NCBI RefSeq assembly: GCF_000023465.1
Contig: NC_014041.1
Location: 2,238,001-2,302,000, forward strand
Origin: Zunongwangia profunda SM-A87
GTDB lineage: Bacteria; Bacteroidota; Bacteroidia; Flavobacteriales; Flavobacteriaceae
Length of the DNA: 64,000 nucleotides
Reading direction: 5' to 3'
The position numbers were made by a program, and so were the translations under genes. Under the pieces are notes generated by a model. The model worked only from the letters and a program-made list of their open reading frames with translations, ran no database searches and was not told where the DNA came from. This document shows, piece by piece, positions 53,850 to 63,733 of this stretch (positions are counted from its first letter, which is position 1; every line of letters starts with the position of its first letter).

Positions 53850-55397
53850 ATGAAAAAAATCAACCTATTCCGTTTTCCATTACTTTTTTTAGTGCTCTCT
53901 TTTTCTACTTTGCAGGCGCAGACTTCAGTAGTTATTAGTAATGATGTAGATGCTCCTGTAATCAACCGGAACATCTATGGTCATTTTGCTGAGCATTTAG
54001 GACGTTGTATTTATGGTGGATTGTACGTTGGTGAAGATAGTGAGATTCCCAATACAGATGGTGTGCGTAACGATTTGATTGAGGCTTTGAAAAACCTTCA
54101 AATCCCTATACTTAGGTGGCCTGGCGGTTGCTTTGCAGATACCTATCACTGGAAAGACGGTATAGGGCCTCAAGAAGACCGCCCAACGATTGTAAATCAA
54201 TGGTGGGGAGGAGTTACAGAAGATAACAGTTTTGGTACACATAATTTCCTAAACCTGTGTGAGGTTCTTGGTGCAGAGCCCTACCTGGCGGCTAATATAG
54301 GCAGCGGAACGGTTCAAGAATTTGCAGACTGGATTCAGTATGTAAATCATAGTGGTGAAAGCCCAATGGCCAATCTTCGTAGAGAATATGGAAGAGAAAA
54401 GCCATGGGGCGTTAAATATTGGGGTGTTGGTAATGAAATGTGGGGTTGTGGGGGTAATATGACACCGGAATATTATGCAAATCTTTATCGCCAATACGCA
54501 ACATTTATGACCAATTGGGATAATGAAACCGGATTATACCGAATTGCATCTGGCGCTAATGTAGATGATTACCATTGGACAGAAGTTATAATGCGCGATG
54601 TGCCTCATCATTTAATTGAAGGCGTGGCGCTACATTCCTATTCTTTTGTAGAGTGGGGAGACAAAGGAGATGCTGTAGATTTTAATGAAGCGCAATATTT
54701 TTCAACGATGCAAACAGCTTTAAAGATGGAAGAGTTGGTGACAAAGCATAGTGAAATTATGGATAAATATGACCCTAAAGGAGAAATCGAACTTATCGTA
54801 GACGAGTGGGGTGGATGGTACGATGTTCAGGAAGGTACAAATCCCGGATTTTTATATCAGCAAAATACCATGCGCGATGCTATGATCGCCGGTGTTTCCT
54901 TAAATATTTTTAATAATCACAGTAAGCGTGTTAAAATGGCGAATTTGGCTCAGACGGTAAATGTATTACAGGCAGTAGCTTTAACCGATGGAGCTAAGAT
55001 GATCCTTACACCAACATATCACGTAATGGAAATGTATAAAGTTCATCAGGATGCACAATTATTGCCAGTAGAATTTGATGCTCCAGAGTATACTTTTGAA
55101 GGAGAATCTTTACCCGCAGTTTCTATATCAGCCTCTAAAGACAGTATAGGTGTACTACATATTTCAGCTGTAAATATTGATGCTGAAAATGAAAACGAAG
55201 TGGAGTTTGATCTTTCAGGATTTGATCTTGATGGTTTTAATGCAGAAATTTTAGTTTCAGAAACACTTCAGGATCATAATACTTTTGATGACCCTGAAAA
55301 AATTACGCCATCAGAATTTAAAGATTTTAAATTCAAAAAAGGAAGATTAAAGATGACCTTACCTCCTTTTTCTGTAGTGGTGTTGGAAAGTAAGTAA
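53850..55397 (+). CDS. Exported GH51 alpha-L-arabinofuranosidase
   Basis: A signal peptide (LLFLVLSFSTLQAQ) is followed by the GH51 TIM barrel: VINRNIYGHFAEHLGRCIYG, LRWPGGCFADTYHW and the acid/base Glu in WGVGNEMWGCGG (about residue 196). The nucleophile Glu is in LIVDEWGGWYD (about 319), and a C-terminal beta domain follows. Many GH51 enzymes of 500 residues are cytosolic, but this one is exported, so it probably acts in the periplasm on arabino-oligosaccharides. It is the first gene of the arabinan group and has the predicted promoter and operator. Confidence 0.93.
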   Translation: MKKINLFRFPLLFLVLSFSTLQAQTSVVISNDVDAPVINRNIYGHFAEHLGRCIYGGLYVGEDSEIPNTDGVRNDLIEALKNLQIPILRWPGGCFADTYHWKDGIGPQEDRPTIVNQWWGGVTEDNSFGTHNFLNLCEVLGAEPYLAANIGSGTVQEFADWIQYVNHSGESPMANLRREYGREKPWGVKYWGVGNEMWGCGGNMTPEYYANLYRQYATFMTNWDNETGLYRIASGANVDDYHWTEVIMRDVPHHLIEGVALHSYSFVEWGDKGDAVDFNEAQYFSTMQTALKMEELVTKHSEIMDKYDPKGEIELIVDEWGGWYDVQEGTNPGFLYQQNTMRDAMIAGVSLNIFNNHSKRVKMANLAQTVNVLQAVALTDGAKMILTPTYHVMEMYKVHQDAQLLPVEFDAPEYTFEGESLPAVSISASKDSIGVLHISAVNIDAENENEVEFDLSGFDLDGFNAEILVSETLQDHNTFDDPEKITPSEFKDFKFKKGRLKMTLPPFSVVVLESK

Positions 55398-55646
55398 ACA
55401 ACTTTGGGACAAGCTTGTTATTATTTAATATCATTAAAATATAATGTTTGTCGTGATACAATGTTAATTATCCAGAAAAAGAGTTGAAAAGAAGACATTT
55501 TTAATTAGCCCAATTTTATTCATCATTATAGCAAAAATGCCCTAGTGATGATATTTTTTAAAAGATTTTATTGAGCAAATTTTTATCATTCTTCCATATG
55601 GTACCTGGGTGATCAAATAAAAAATTAGTCTATTAACTGTTATGAT

Positions 55647-58031
55647 ATGAATATTAGAATTCCAAGTTTCAAAAAAACAGTATTAGTTACAGGAATCGCA
55701 ATTCTTAGTATCCCTTCCTTTGCGCAACAAAATCAATTATCTCTCTTTAATCTTAAGGATGTTAAGCTTCATACAGGTTTATTTGAAGAAGCCATGTATA
55801 CCGATTTGGATTATATCTTGCAAATGGAACCCGATCGTTTACTTGCCCCTTTTTTAAGAGAAGCTGGTTTACAACCAAAAGCAGAAAGTTACCCTAATTG
55901 GGAAAATACAGGCTTAGACGGTCATATTGGAGGGCACTATCTAACGGCGCTTGCCCAAATGTATGCTTCAGCAGGCAGTGATGAGGCTTTACAGCGATTA
56001 AATTATATGATTGGCGAACTAAAAAAAGCGCAGGATGCCAATGGAAATGGATATGTAGGCGGAATTCCTGATAGTGAACGAATATGGAAAGAAATTTCAG
56101 AAGGGAAAATAAACGCGGGCGGATTTAGCCTTAACGGCGGTTGGGTACCGCTTTATAATATTCATAAAACTTATGCGGGTTTACGGGATGCTTATCTTAT
56201 TGCTGGTAATGAGGAGGCAAAGCAAATGCTTATCGATTTAACCGATTGGATGATCGATATTACCGCCAACCTTTCTGAAGCGCAAATTCAGGAAATGCTG
56301 AAATCAGAACATGGCGGATTAAACGAAACTTTTGCTGATGTTTATAAAATGACCGGTGATAAAAAGTATTTAGATTTAGCCTATGCCTTTACTCAAAAAC
56401 AAGTCCTTGATCCCTTAGAACATGAAAAAGATATTTTAAACGGGATGCATGCCAATACGCAAATTCCAAAAGTGATTGGTTATGAAACCATTGCCGCTTT
56501 AGATCAAAATAAAGACTACCATAATGCAGCTACTTACTTCTGGGAAAATGTAGTGAATAATAGAACCGTTTCTATCGGGGGAAATAGTGTTAGAGAACAT
56601 TTTCATCCCGCCGATGATTTTTCGAGTATGATAAATAGTGTGCAGGGACCAGAAACCTGTAATACGTATAATATGCTAAAGCTAAGTGAAAAGTTGTTTT
56701 TGGCGAATCCAGAAGAAAAATATATAGATTTTTACGAACAGGGCTTATATAATCACATCCTTTCTTCTCAGCATCCTGAAGGCGGATTTGTTTATTTCAC
56801 ACCTATGCGGCCAGGCCATTACCGTGTATATTCACAGCCAGAAACCAGCATGTGGTGTTGTGTAGGCTCTGGTTTAGAAAATCACGGCAAGTACAACGAA
56901 ATGATCTACGCGCATAGTGATGATGCGTTATATGTAAATCTTTTTATTCCTTCAGAAGTGAACTGGGAGGATAAAAACTTTAAACTAATCCAGGAAACTG
57001 ATTTTCCGAATGCTGAAACAGCTTCTTTTAAAATTGAAACCCAGAAACCACAAAAATTAACTATAAATTTTCGTTACCCCTCGTGGGCAGGAGAAGGTTT
57101 TGATGTTCAGGTAAATGATAAAAAGGTGAAATTCGATAAAAAACCGGGTTCTTATATTTCTATTACTAGAAAATGGGAAGATGATGATCAAATTTCAATG
57201 CGATTACCCATGAATATCACTTCGGAGAGATTACCCGATGGATCAGACTATGAATCTTTGAAATATGGACCACTTGTGCTGGCAGCCAAAACTGGAAAAG
57301 AGGACTTAAAAGGTTTATTTGCAGATACCAGTAGGGGAGGTCATATTGCCGAGGGTAAAAAGATTCCGCTTTCAGAAACTCCAATTTTTCTTTTAGAGAA
57401 TCTGGATGATCTGGCTTCTAAGGTTCAGATAGACTCTAAAAAAGACCTTCGTTTTTCAGCAAAATCGGTTTTATACCCTTCAGAATTTAAGGATTTAGAG
57501 TTCGAACCTTTTTATAAGGTTCACGATTCCAGATATGTCATTTACCTGCCGGTAGAATCACCGGAAAGTCTTGCAGCTATTCAGCAAAAAAGAAAAGAAC
57601 AAGAAGTTGCTGAACGTAAGTTGGAAGCAGTAACTATCGATTATGTAAGTCCGGGGGAGCAGCAACCGGAATCTGATCATTTTATCAAGACTGAAAATTC
57701 GAATGCTGGCGTAAACCAGGATCGTCATTGGAGAGATGCTACCGGCTGGTTTAGTTATGAGCTGAACAATGAAGAAAACAAAGCTGCCCGTATAAGAATA
57801 ACGTATTTTGGTTTAGATGGCAACCGTAAATTTAAAATTATGGTAAATGAGATGACGATTGCAAATGAAGAGTTAAAGGGAGATCGCAGCCCTGAATTTT
57901 TTACCAAAGACTATGAATTGCCAAAGAAAATAGTAGAACAAAAAAATGAAACTCTAAGCATACGTTTTGAAGCCGAACCAGATTCCAGAACTGCCGGAAT
58001 CTATGGCGTTAGATTAATGAAAAAGCAATGA
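55647..58031 (+). CDS. Exported GH127 beta-L-arabinofuranosidase
   Basis: After a signal peptide (VTGIAILSIPSFAQ), the catalytic (alpha/alpha)6 domain resembles HypBA1 of GH127 (formerly DUF1680): HIGGHYLTALAQMYASAG and GNSVREHFHPADDF. The metal-site Glu and Cys are in GPETCNTYNMLKLSE, and the Cys pair is in SMWCCVGSGLENHGKYNE. The C-terminal region, from about residue 660 (YVSPGEQQPESDHFIKTENS), is like DUF6805. It removes terminal beta-L-arabinofuranose, found in plant glycoproteins and in some arabinan or rhamnogalacturonan side chains. It overlaps the next gene by 4 bases. Confidence 0.92.
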   Translation: MNIRIPSFKKTVLVTGIAILSIPSFAQQNQLSLFNLKDVKLHTGLFEEAMYTDLDYILQMEPDRLLAPFLREAGLQPKAESYPNWENTGLDGHIGGHYLTALAQMYASAGSDEALQRLNYMIGELKKAQDANGNGYVGGIPDSERIWKEISEGKINAGGFSLNGGWVPLYNIHKTYAGLRDAYLIAGNEEAKQMLIDLTDWMIDITANLSEAQIQEMLKSEHGGLNETFADVYKMTGDKKYLDLAYAFTQKQVLDPLEHEKDILNGMHANTQIPKVIGYETIAALDQNKDYHNAATYFWENVVNNRTVSIGGNSVREHFHPADDFSSMINSVQGPETCNTYNMLKLSEKLFLANPEEKYIDFYEQGLYNHILSSQHPEGGFVYFTPMRPGHYRVYSQPETSMWCCVGSGLENHGKYNEMIYAHSDDALYVNLFIPSEVNWEDKNFKLIQETDFPNAETASFKIETQKPQKLTINFRYPSWAGEGFDVQVNDKKVKFDKKPGSYISITRKWEDDDQISMRLPMNITSERLPDGSDYESLKYGPLVLAAKTGKEDLKGLFADTSRGGHIAEGKKIPLSETPIFLLENLDDLASKVQIDSKKDLRFSAKSVLYPSEFKDLEFEPFYKVHDSRYVIYLPVESPESLAAIQQKRKEQEVAERKLEAVTIDYVSPGEQQPESDHFIKTENSNAGVNQDRHWRDATGWFSYELNNEENKAARIRITYFGLDGNRKFKIMVNEMTIANEELKGDRSPEFFTKDYELPKKIVEQKNETLSIRFEAEPDSRTAGIYGVRLMKKQ

Positions 58032-58990
58032 TAAAAATTATAAAAGTAGTATGTTTTGGCGCTTTATTGGCTATTTCGGGAGTGATAAGAGCACAAGAGG
58101 GGCGCTTTAACAATCCGATTATAACCGATAAATATACCGCAGATCCCGCAGCGTTGGTGTATCAGGACTCGGTTTATATCTATGCAGGTCACGATCAGGC
58201 TCCAAATGATAGAGATCAATACGAAATGCACGAGTGGCTGGTATACAGCTCTGCCGATATGGTGAATTGGAAAGAACATCCGGTTCCGCTAAAGCCAACC
58301 GATTTTGAATGGGCTAAAGGGGCTGCCTGGGCAGCTCAGGTTATTGAAAAAGACGGGAAATTCTATTGGTATGTTACTGTAGAACACGATGATAGTCATC
58401 CGGGAAAAGCAATTGGCGTGGCAGTATCTGATTCGCCAACTGGTCCTTTTAAAGATGCGCGTGGTAGTGCGATTATTACTAACGATATGACTACAGAATA
58501 TACAGATATTTGGTGGGATGACATAGATCCAACTGTTTGGATTACCAAAGATGGGCAGGCTTATTTATATTGGGGAAATACCCAGCTGTATTGGGTGAAA
58601 TTAAAGGATAATATGGTCGAATTTGAAGGTGAAATTCAAACGATAGATCTACCACATTTTACTGAAGCGCCCTGGATTCATAAAAAAGGCGATTGGTATT
58701 ACCTTTCATTTGCATATAAATTTCCAGAAAAAATTGCTTATGCCATGAGTAAATCAATCGAAGGCCCATGGGAATATAAAGGAATTTTAAATGAAGTCGC
58801 CGGAAATTCTAATACCAATCATCAGTCAATTATCGAATTTAAAGATAAATGGTACTTTATTTATCATAATGGAAGCATTCCAACTCATGGTGGTAGCTAT
58901 AGAAGATCGGTATGTATCGATCGTTTGTACTATAATGATGATCATACATTAAAGCGCGTGATTATGACTTCAGAAGGAATTCAGGAATAA
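58028..58990 (+). CDS. Exported GH43 glycosidase (arabinosidase/xylosidase type)
   Basis: The signal peptide ends near VIRA-QEGR. The five-bladed propeller shows the catalytic Asp in TADPAALVYQDSVY, the pKa-modulating Asp in DIDPTVWITKDG and the general acid Glu in HFTEAPWIHKKGDWYYL. The 320 residues are a single GH43 domain without a carbohydrate-binding module. Context suggests alpha-L-arabinofuranosidase or related activity on arabinan; the GH43 subfamily is not assigned. It overlaps both neighbours (4 bases and 1 base). Confidence 0.9.
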   Translation: MIKIIKVVCFGALLAISGVIRAQEGRFNNPIITDKYTADPAALVYQDSVYIYAGHDQAPNDRDQYEMHEWLVYSSADMVNWKEHPVPLKPTDFEWAKGAAWAAQVIEKDGKFYWYVTVEHDDSHPGKAIGVAVSDSPTGPFKDARGSAIITNDMTTEYTDIWWDDIDPTVWITKDGQAYLYWGNTQLYWVKLKDNMVEFEGEIQTIDLPHFTEAPWIHKKGDWYYLSFAYKFPEKIAYAMSKSIEGPWEYKGILNEVAGNSNTNHQSIIEFKDKWYFIYHNGSIPTHGGSYRRSVCIDRLYYNDDHTLKRVIMTSEGIQE

Positions 58991-59991
58991 TGAAAGCTTT
59001 TAAATATTTAATGGTATTTATTTTTCTGAATGCTTCTATTATCTGTTTAGCACAACAAGAATCAACACCTACCGATGAGGTTATTGTTCATGATCCGGTT
59101 GCTATTAAGTCCAATGGAAAATATTATTTATTCTGTACAGGTAGAGGAATAGCGATGTTTTCCTCGGAAGATTTAGAAGAATGGAAGCGTGAGGCGCCCG
59201 TTTTTTCTAAAAAACCGGAATGGACAGATAGCGTTGTACCCAATTTCGGAAATCATATATGGGCACCTGATATTACTGAATTTGAAGGTTCATTTTATTT
59301 GTACTACTCGGTTTCCGCGTTTGCTAAAAATACCTCGGCGATTGGTCTTGCAATAAATAAAACTTTAGATGTAGATAGTCCTGATTATAAATGGGAAGAT
59401 CAGGGGATTGTTATTGAATCTATCCCTAACCGTGATTTATGGAATGCTATCGATCCTAATCTTATTTTTGATGAAGAAGGAACACCCTGGTTAAGTTTTG
59501 GTTCGTTTTGGGAGGGATTGAAATTGGTGAAATTAAGTTCCGATTTAAAATCTATTGCAGTACCGCAGGAATGGGAAACAATTGCCAGAAGAGAGCGCTC
59601 ATTCAAAATTCCGGATAAAAATCCCGGAGATGCAGCTTTAGAAGCTCCCTTTATTTTTCGAAAACAGGATTGGTACTACCTGTTCATTTCTTGGGATTTA
59701 TGTTGTCGCGGAGAAAACAGCACCTATAAAGTTGTGGTTGGTCGCTCTAAATCGGTAAAAGGACCTTTTCTAGATAAAACAGGAAAATCTTTAGTTAATG
59801 GCGGTGGAACACTGGTGCTTGAAGGGAATGAAAAATGGTACGGTGCCGGTCATAATAGTGTTTATACTTTTGATGGAAAAGACTATATGTTTTTCCATGC
59901 CTATGATGCCGAAGATGGCGCCAAACCTAAACTTAAGATCAAAGAGTTGCATTGGAAAGATAATTGGCCAATAGAATTAATATTAGAATAG
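58990..59991 (+). CDS. Exported GH43 arabinan endo-1,5-alpha-L-arabinosidase-like protein
   Basis: The signal peptide ends near ICLA-QQES. GH43 residues are the Asp in VHDPVAIKSNGKYYLFC, the Asp in AIDPNLIFDEEGTPWLSFGS and the Glu in AALEAPFIFRKQDWYYLFIS. The block IWAPDITEFEGSFYLYYSVS and GAGHNSVYTFDGKDYMFFHA are typical of arabinanases (EC 3.2.1.99). A lipobox is not evident, since the Cys in IICLAQ lacks the usual preceding residues. It shares one base with the preceding gene's stop codon. Confidence 0.9.
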   Translation: MKAFKYLMVFIFLNASIICLAQQESTPTDEVIVHDPVAIKSNGKYYLFCTGRGIAMFSSEDLEEWKREAPVFSKKPEWTDSVVPNFGNHIWAPDITEFEGSFYLYYSVSAFAKNTSAIGLAINKTLDVDSPDYKWEDQGIVIESIPNRDLWNAIDPNLIFDEEGTPWLSFGSFWEGLKLVKLSSDLKSIAVPQEWETIARRERSFKIPDKNPGDAALEAPFIFRKQDWYYLFISWDLCCRGENSTYKVVVGRSKSVKGPFLDKTGKSLVNGGGTLVLEGNEKWYGAGHNSVYTFDGKDYMFFHAYDAEDGAKPKLKIKELHWKDNWPIELILE

Positions 59992-60003
59992 AACTCAAAC
60001 AAA

Positions 60004-61980
60004 ATGAAAAATATGAATAGAATGAAAAATTTAGGTATAGCAGCAGCTTTGGCTCTTGGAGCTAGTGCCTTTGCACAAACGCCTATTAATGTAGATGCTT
60101 CTAAGAGTATAGCCGAAATTCAACCCACTATGTACGGGATATTTTTTGAGGATATTAATTTTGCTGCCGATGGCGGATTATATGCCGAGCTTGTAAAAAA
60201 CCGTTCTTTTGAGTTTGACTCTCCTAAAATGGGATGGCAGGAACCTAATAGTAACCGTCATTCTCTAAATAAAAATTCTGGCATAGCAAAAATCATAAAT
60301 TATACGGATAGTTCTGGGAATGAAAATTATGCCAGGTTTGAGATTAATGATGCTTCCGGTTACGAAATCATCAATGAAGGCTTTCGAGGAATGGGAATAA
60401 AAAAAGGCGAAAATTATCGAATTTCAGTAATGACAGGAAATGTCAACGGAATTTCAGCGATAAAATTTGAGCTTTTAGATGAAAACGGAGCTGTTTTTGG
60501 AGAAGCTTCTATTGCTCCCAAAGGAAATGACTGGACCACCTTTGAAACTATAATCTCCCCTTCAAAATCAGCAGAAAAAGCGACATTAAGAATAACTTTT
60601 TCTGGTAAAGGAAGTATAGATATGGATATGATTTCTATGTTTCCTGAAGATACCTGGAAAGGCCGAAAAAACGGTTTACGTAAAGATTTAGTACAATTAT
60701 TAGCCGATCTACAACCAGGATTCTTACGATTTCCAGGAGGATGTATCGTAGAGGGAAGAACATTGGAAAAGCGCTACCAATGGAAAAAAACGGTAGGAGC
60801 AGTAGAAGATCGTGAAATGCTGGTAAACCGTTGGAATACCGAATTTTCGCATAAACTTACACCAGATTATTTTCAGAGTTTCGGACTTGGTTTTTTTGAA
60901 TATTTTCAACTTTCAGAAGATTTAGGAGCCGAACCATTACCTATTCTAAGTTGTGGTATTGCCTGCCAGTATAATACAGGAGAGTTAGCTCCTATGGAAA
61001 GCTTAGATCCTTATGTGCAGGATGCTTTAGATTTAATAGAATTTGCGAATGGTGACACTTCTTCTAAATGGGGAAAAGTACGTACAGATATGGGACATCC
61101 AGAACCTTTTAATTTAAAATTTATAGGTGTAGGAAACGAGCAATGGGGGCAGGAATATATCGATAGGTATAAAGTCTTCGCTAAGGCGATTAAAGAAAAA
61201 TATCCAGATATGATCATCGTTTCAGGAAGTGGTCCTTCTCCAGATGGAGAATATTTTGACTATGGATGGGAAGAACTTAAAAAATTAGATGCCGAACTGG
61301 TAGATGAGCATTATTATAAATCACCACAGTGGTTTAAAGAAAATGCCGATCGCTATGACGATTACGATCGTAATGGGCCCAAAGTTTTTGCAGGTGAATA
61401 TGCGGCACATCCAAAAGCTGAAGATGGTCCTAAAGAAAATAATCTGGAAGCCGCAGTTGCTGAAGCCGCGTTTATGACGGGATTAGAACGTAATGCAGAT
61501 GTAGTTTATCTCACTTCTTATGCGCCACTTATGGCTCATAAAGATGCCTGGCAATGGGCTCCCGATTTAATTTGGTTTGATAACTTGTCGTCACATGGTA
61601 CGGTAAATTATTACGTGCAAAAGTTATTTGCCAATAACAGAGGAACTGATGTATTGAAGGTAAGTAGTAATGGAAATAAACTTATCGGTCAGGAAGAAAT
61701 ATATGCTACCGCTGCTATAGATTCAGGTAAAGGAGAAATTATTTTAAAATTGGTGAATACCAGTGCGGAAAACAAACAAGTACAACTTAATATCTCTGGA
61801 AGTAAATTTAAAAGTAAGGCAGATTGGATTAGCCTTTCTGGTGATGATATCAAAGCTTATAATTCTTTTGAAAATCCGAAAACAATTGTTCCGGTAGAAA
61901 ATGAAGTAAAAATTAAAAACCATAGAACTGTTGAATTGGCCCCAAATTCAGTAAACATTATAAAATTAAAGAAATCTTAA
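60004..61980 (+). CDS. Exported large GH51 alpha-L-arabinofuranosidase with a CBM-like insertion
   Basis: Signal peptide (LGIAAALALGASAFAQ). The GH51 start IQPTMYGIFFEDINFAADGG is followed by a carbohydrate-binding-like beta domain (about residues 65-215), then the barrel with FLRFPGGCIVEG. The acid/base Glu is in IGVGNEQWGQEY (about residue 379) and the nucleophile in FAGEYAAHPK (about 465). At 658 residues it is the longer GH51 type. It follows the arabinanase gene after 12 bases and ends the hydrolase group. ATGs at 60004, 60013 and 60022 are close together, and the true start is uncertain. Confidence 0.92.
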   Translation: MKNMNRMKNLGIAAALALGASAFAQTPINVDASKSIAEIQPTMYGIFFEDINFAADGGLYAELVKNRSFEFDSPKMGWQEPNSNRHSLNKNSGIAKIINYTDSSGNENYARFEINDASGYEIINEGFRGMGIKKGENYRISVMTGNVNGISAIKFELLDENGAVFGEASIAPKGNDWTTFETIISPSKSAEKATLRITFSGKGSIDMDMISMFPEDTWKGRKNGLRKDLVQLLADLQPGFLRFPGGCIVEGRTLEKRYQWKKTVGAVEDREMLVNRWNTEFSHKLTPDYFQSFGLGFFEYFQLSEDLGAEPLPILSCGIACQYNTGELAPMESLDPYVQDALDLIEFANGDTSSKWGKVRTDMGHPEPFNLKFIGVGNEQWGQEYIDRYKVFAKAIKEKYPDMIIVSGSGPSPDGEYFDYGWEELKKLDAELVDEHYYKSPQWFKENADRYDDYDRNGPKVFAGEYAAHPKAEDGPKENNLEAAVAEAAFMTGLERNADVVYLTSYAPLMAHKDAWQWAPDLIWFDNLSSHGTVNYYVQKLFANNRGTDVLKVSSNGNKLIGQEEIYATAAIDSGKGEIILKLVNTSAENKQVQLNISGSKFKSKADWISLSGDDIKAYNSFENPKTIVPVENEVKIKNHRTVELAPNSVNIIKLKKS

Positions 61981-61985
61981 AATCA

Positions 61986-62006
61986 TAAGTGTTTTCGTTA
62001 CACTTA
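61986..62006. promoter_or_regulatory. Candidate AraR operator upstream of araB
   Basis: TAAGTGT-N7-ACACTTA is a perfect 21-base dyad ending 15 bases before the predicted -7 element, so it covers the -33 region, where a repressor would block polymerase. A variant with identical spacing lies on the promoter of the first hydrolase gene. Binding by AraR is inference. Confidence 0.6.
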
Positions 62007-62021
62007 ATAAAAACTAATTTA

Positions 62022-62029
62022 TATATTTG
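62022..62029 (+). promoter_or_regulatory. Promoter -7 element of araB
   Basis: TATATTTG fits TAnnTTTG exactly, 23 bases before the araB ATG. No -33 TTG is present at the usual place; the candidate operator occupies it. Confidence 0.6.
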
Positions 62030-62052
62030 TTTCATACCAAAAGTGAAAATAC

Positions 62053-63729
62053 ATGGAAACATATGTAATAGGACTTGATTATGGGACCGATTCAGTAAGA
62101 GCTGTGCTGGTAGATACCAATAATGGAAAGGAGCTTGCTTCAGATACATTTTGGTATCCTCGCTGGAAAAAACAGCTTTACTGTGATGCTACCCTAAATC
62201 GATTTCGACAACATCCTCTTGATCATATTGAAGGTTTAGAGAAAACGATAAAAGGAGTCATCGCAAAAAGCGGGGTTAAGGGAGAGGCTGTAAAAGGTAT
62301 TTGTATAGATACTACCGGTTCTTCACCCGTACCGGTTACCAAAGATGGAACCCCTTTAGCACTGGTAGATGGATTTACCGATAACCCAAATGCCATGATG
62401 GTATTATGGAAAGATCATACCGCAATAAAAGAAGCTAACGAAATTAACGAATTAGCTGAAACATGGGGCGGTGAAAATTACACAAAATACGAAGGAGGAA
62501 TATACTCTTCCGAGTGGTTTTGGGCAAAAATAACTCATATCGTGCGTGAGGATGAAGCGGTGAAAAATGCCGCTTACTCCTGGATGGAACATTGCGATAT
62601 GATGACCTATCTTCTTATTGAAAATACCGATTTAGCTTCTTTTAAAAGAAGTCGGTGCGGTGCAGGTCATAAAGCTATGTGGCACGAAAGCTGGGGCGGT
62701 TTACCCTCAGAAGAATTTCTAGGGAAATTACATCCTTATTGTGCTGATTTGCGATCCAAATTATATACTGAAACCCACACTTCAGATGAAGTTGCCGGTA
62801 ACATCAGTAAAGAATGGGCTAAAAAATTAGGTCTTTCTGAAGATACAGTTATTGCCGTAGGAACTTTCGATGCGCATTCAGGAGCCGTTGGTGCTAAAGT
62901 TGAAGAGCATGCTTTGGTTCGTGTAATGGGAACCTCAACCTGTGATATCATTGTTTCACCTTACAAGGTAGTAGGCGATAAGACGGTTCGAGGAATTTGC
63001 GGCCAGGTAGATGGATCGGTTATTCCGGGTATGATTGGTTTAGAAGCAGGACAATCGGCTTTTGGAGATGTATTGGCCTGGTTTAAAAATGTACTTTCCT
63101 GGCCATTAAATCACTTGGTTTATAATTCAGAAGTTCTTTCAGTAGATCAAATTGAAGCGCTAAAAGCAGAAGTAGATAAAAAGTTTATTGCTGAATTATC
63201 TGCTGAAGCTGAAGCATTAGAGCTTAATGAAAGTATACCTGTGGCTTTGGATTGGATCAACGGGCGACGTACGCCAGATGCTAACCAGGAATTAAAAAGT
63301 GCGATAAGTAATCTTTCTTTAGGAAGTAAAGCTCCGCATATTTTTAAAGCCTTGGTGAATGCTATATGTTTTGGTGCTAAAGAAATTGTAGATCGTTTTA
63401 AGGAAGAAGGAGTAGAGATTAAAACGATAATAGGTATAGGAGGAGTGGCAAGAAAATCTGCTTATATCATGCAAACCCTGGCCAACACCTTAAATATGCC
63501 GATAAAAATTGCGGCATCAGATGAGGCACCCGCTTTAGGTTCAGCGGTATATGCGGCTGTGGCAGCAGGTCTTTACGATGATGTAATTACGGCCAGCAAA
63601 ACTTTAGGTAGTGATTTTGAGGCTGAATATAATCCACAACCAGAGATGGTAGGCGAATTTGAGAAACAAATGGCAGCTTATAAAGAGTTAAGCCAGTTTG
63701 TTGAAGAAAGCATAACTAAAAAATCATAA
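62053..63729 (+). CDS. araB: Ribulokinase
   Basis: This FGGY-family kinase starts VIGLDYGTDSVRAVLVDTNN. It has the AraB-specific WKDHTAIKEANEIN, SSEWFWAKITHI, CGAGHKAMWHESWGGLPSEE and VRVMGTSTCDIIVSP, and the C-terminal ATP site GIGGVARKSAYIMQTLAN. Its 558 residues are typical. It phosphorylates L-ribulose in arabinose breakdown. It has its own predicted promoter and operator and is followed by araD after 4 bases. Confidence 0.96.
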   Translation: METYVIGLDYGTDSVRAVLVDTNNGKELASDTFWYPRWKKQLYCDATLNRFRQHPLDHIEGLEKTIKGVIAKSGVKGEAVKGICIDTTGSSPVPVTKDGTPLALVDGFTDNPNAMMVLWKDHTAIKEANEINELAETWGGENYTKYEGGIYSSEWFWAKITHIVREDEAVKNAAYSWMEHCDMMTYLLIENTDLASFKRSRCGAGHKAMWHESWGGLPSEEFLGKLHPYCADLRSKLYTETHTSDEVAGNISKEWAKKLGLSEDTVIAVGTFDAHSGAVGAKVEEHALVRVMGTSTCDIIVSPYKVVGDKTVRGICGQVDGSVIPGMIGLEAGQSAFGDVLAWFKNVLSWPLNHLVYNSEVLSVDQIEALKAEVDKKFIAELSAEAEALELNESIPVALDWINGRRTPDANQELKSAISNLSLGSKAPHIFKALVNAICFGAKEIVDRFKEEGVEIKTIIGIGGVARKSAYIMQTLANTLNMPIKIAASDEAPALGSAVYAAVAAGLYDDVITASKTLGSDFEAEYNPQPEMVGEFEKQMAAYKELSQFVEESITKKS

Positions 63730-63733
63730 ATAA

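Noticed and set aside
55398..55646. A third AraR operator upstream of the GH127 gene (around AATGTTTGTCGTGATACAAT)
   Set aside because: Only about half of the arm bases match the araB dyad at the same spacing, which is near chance.
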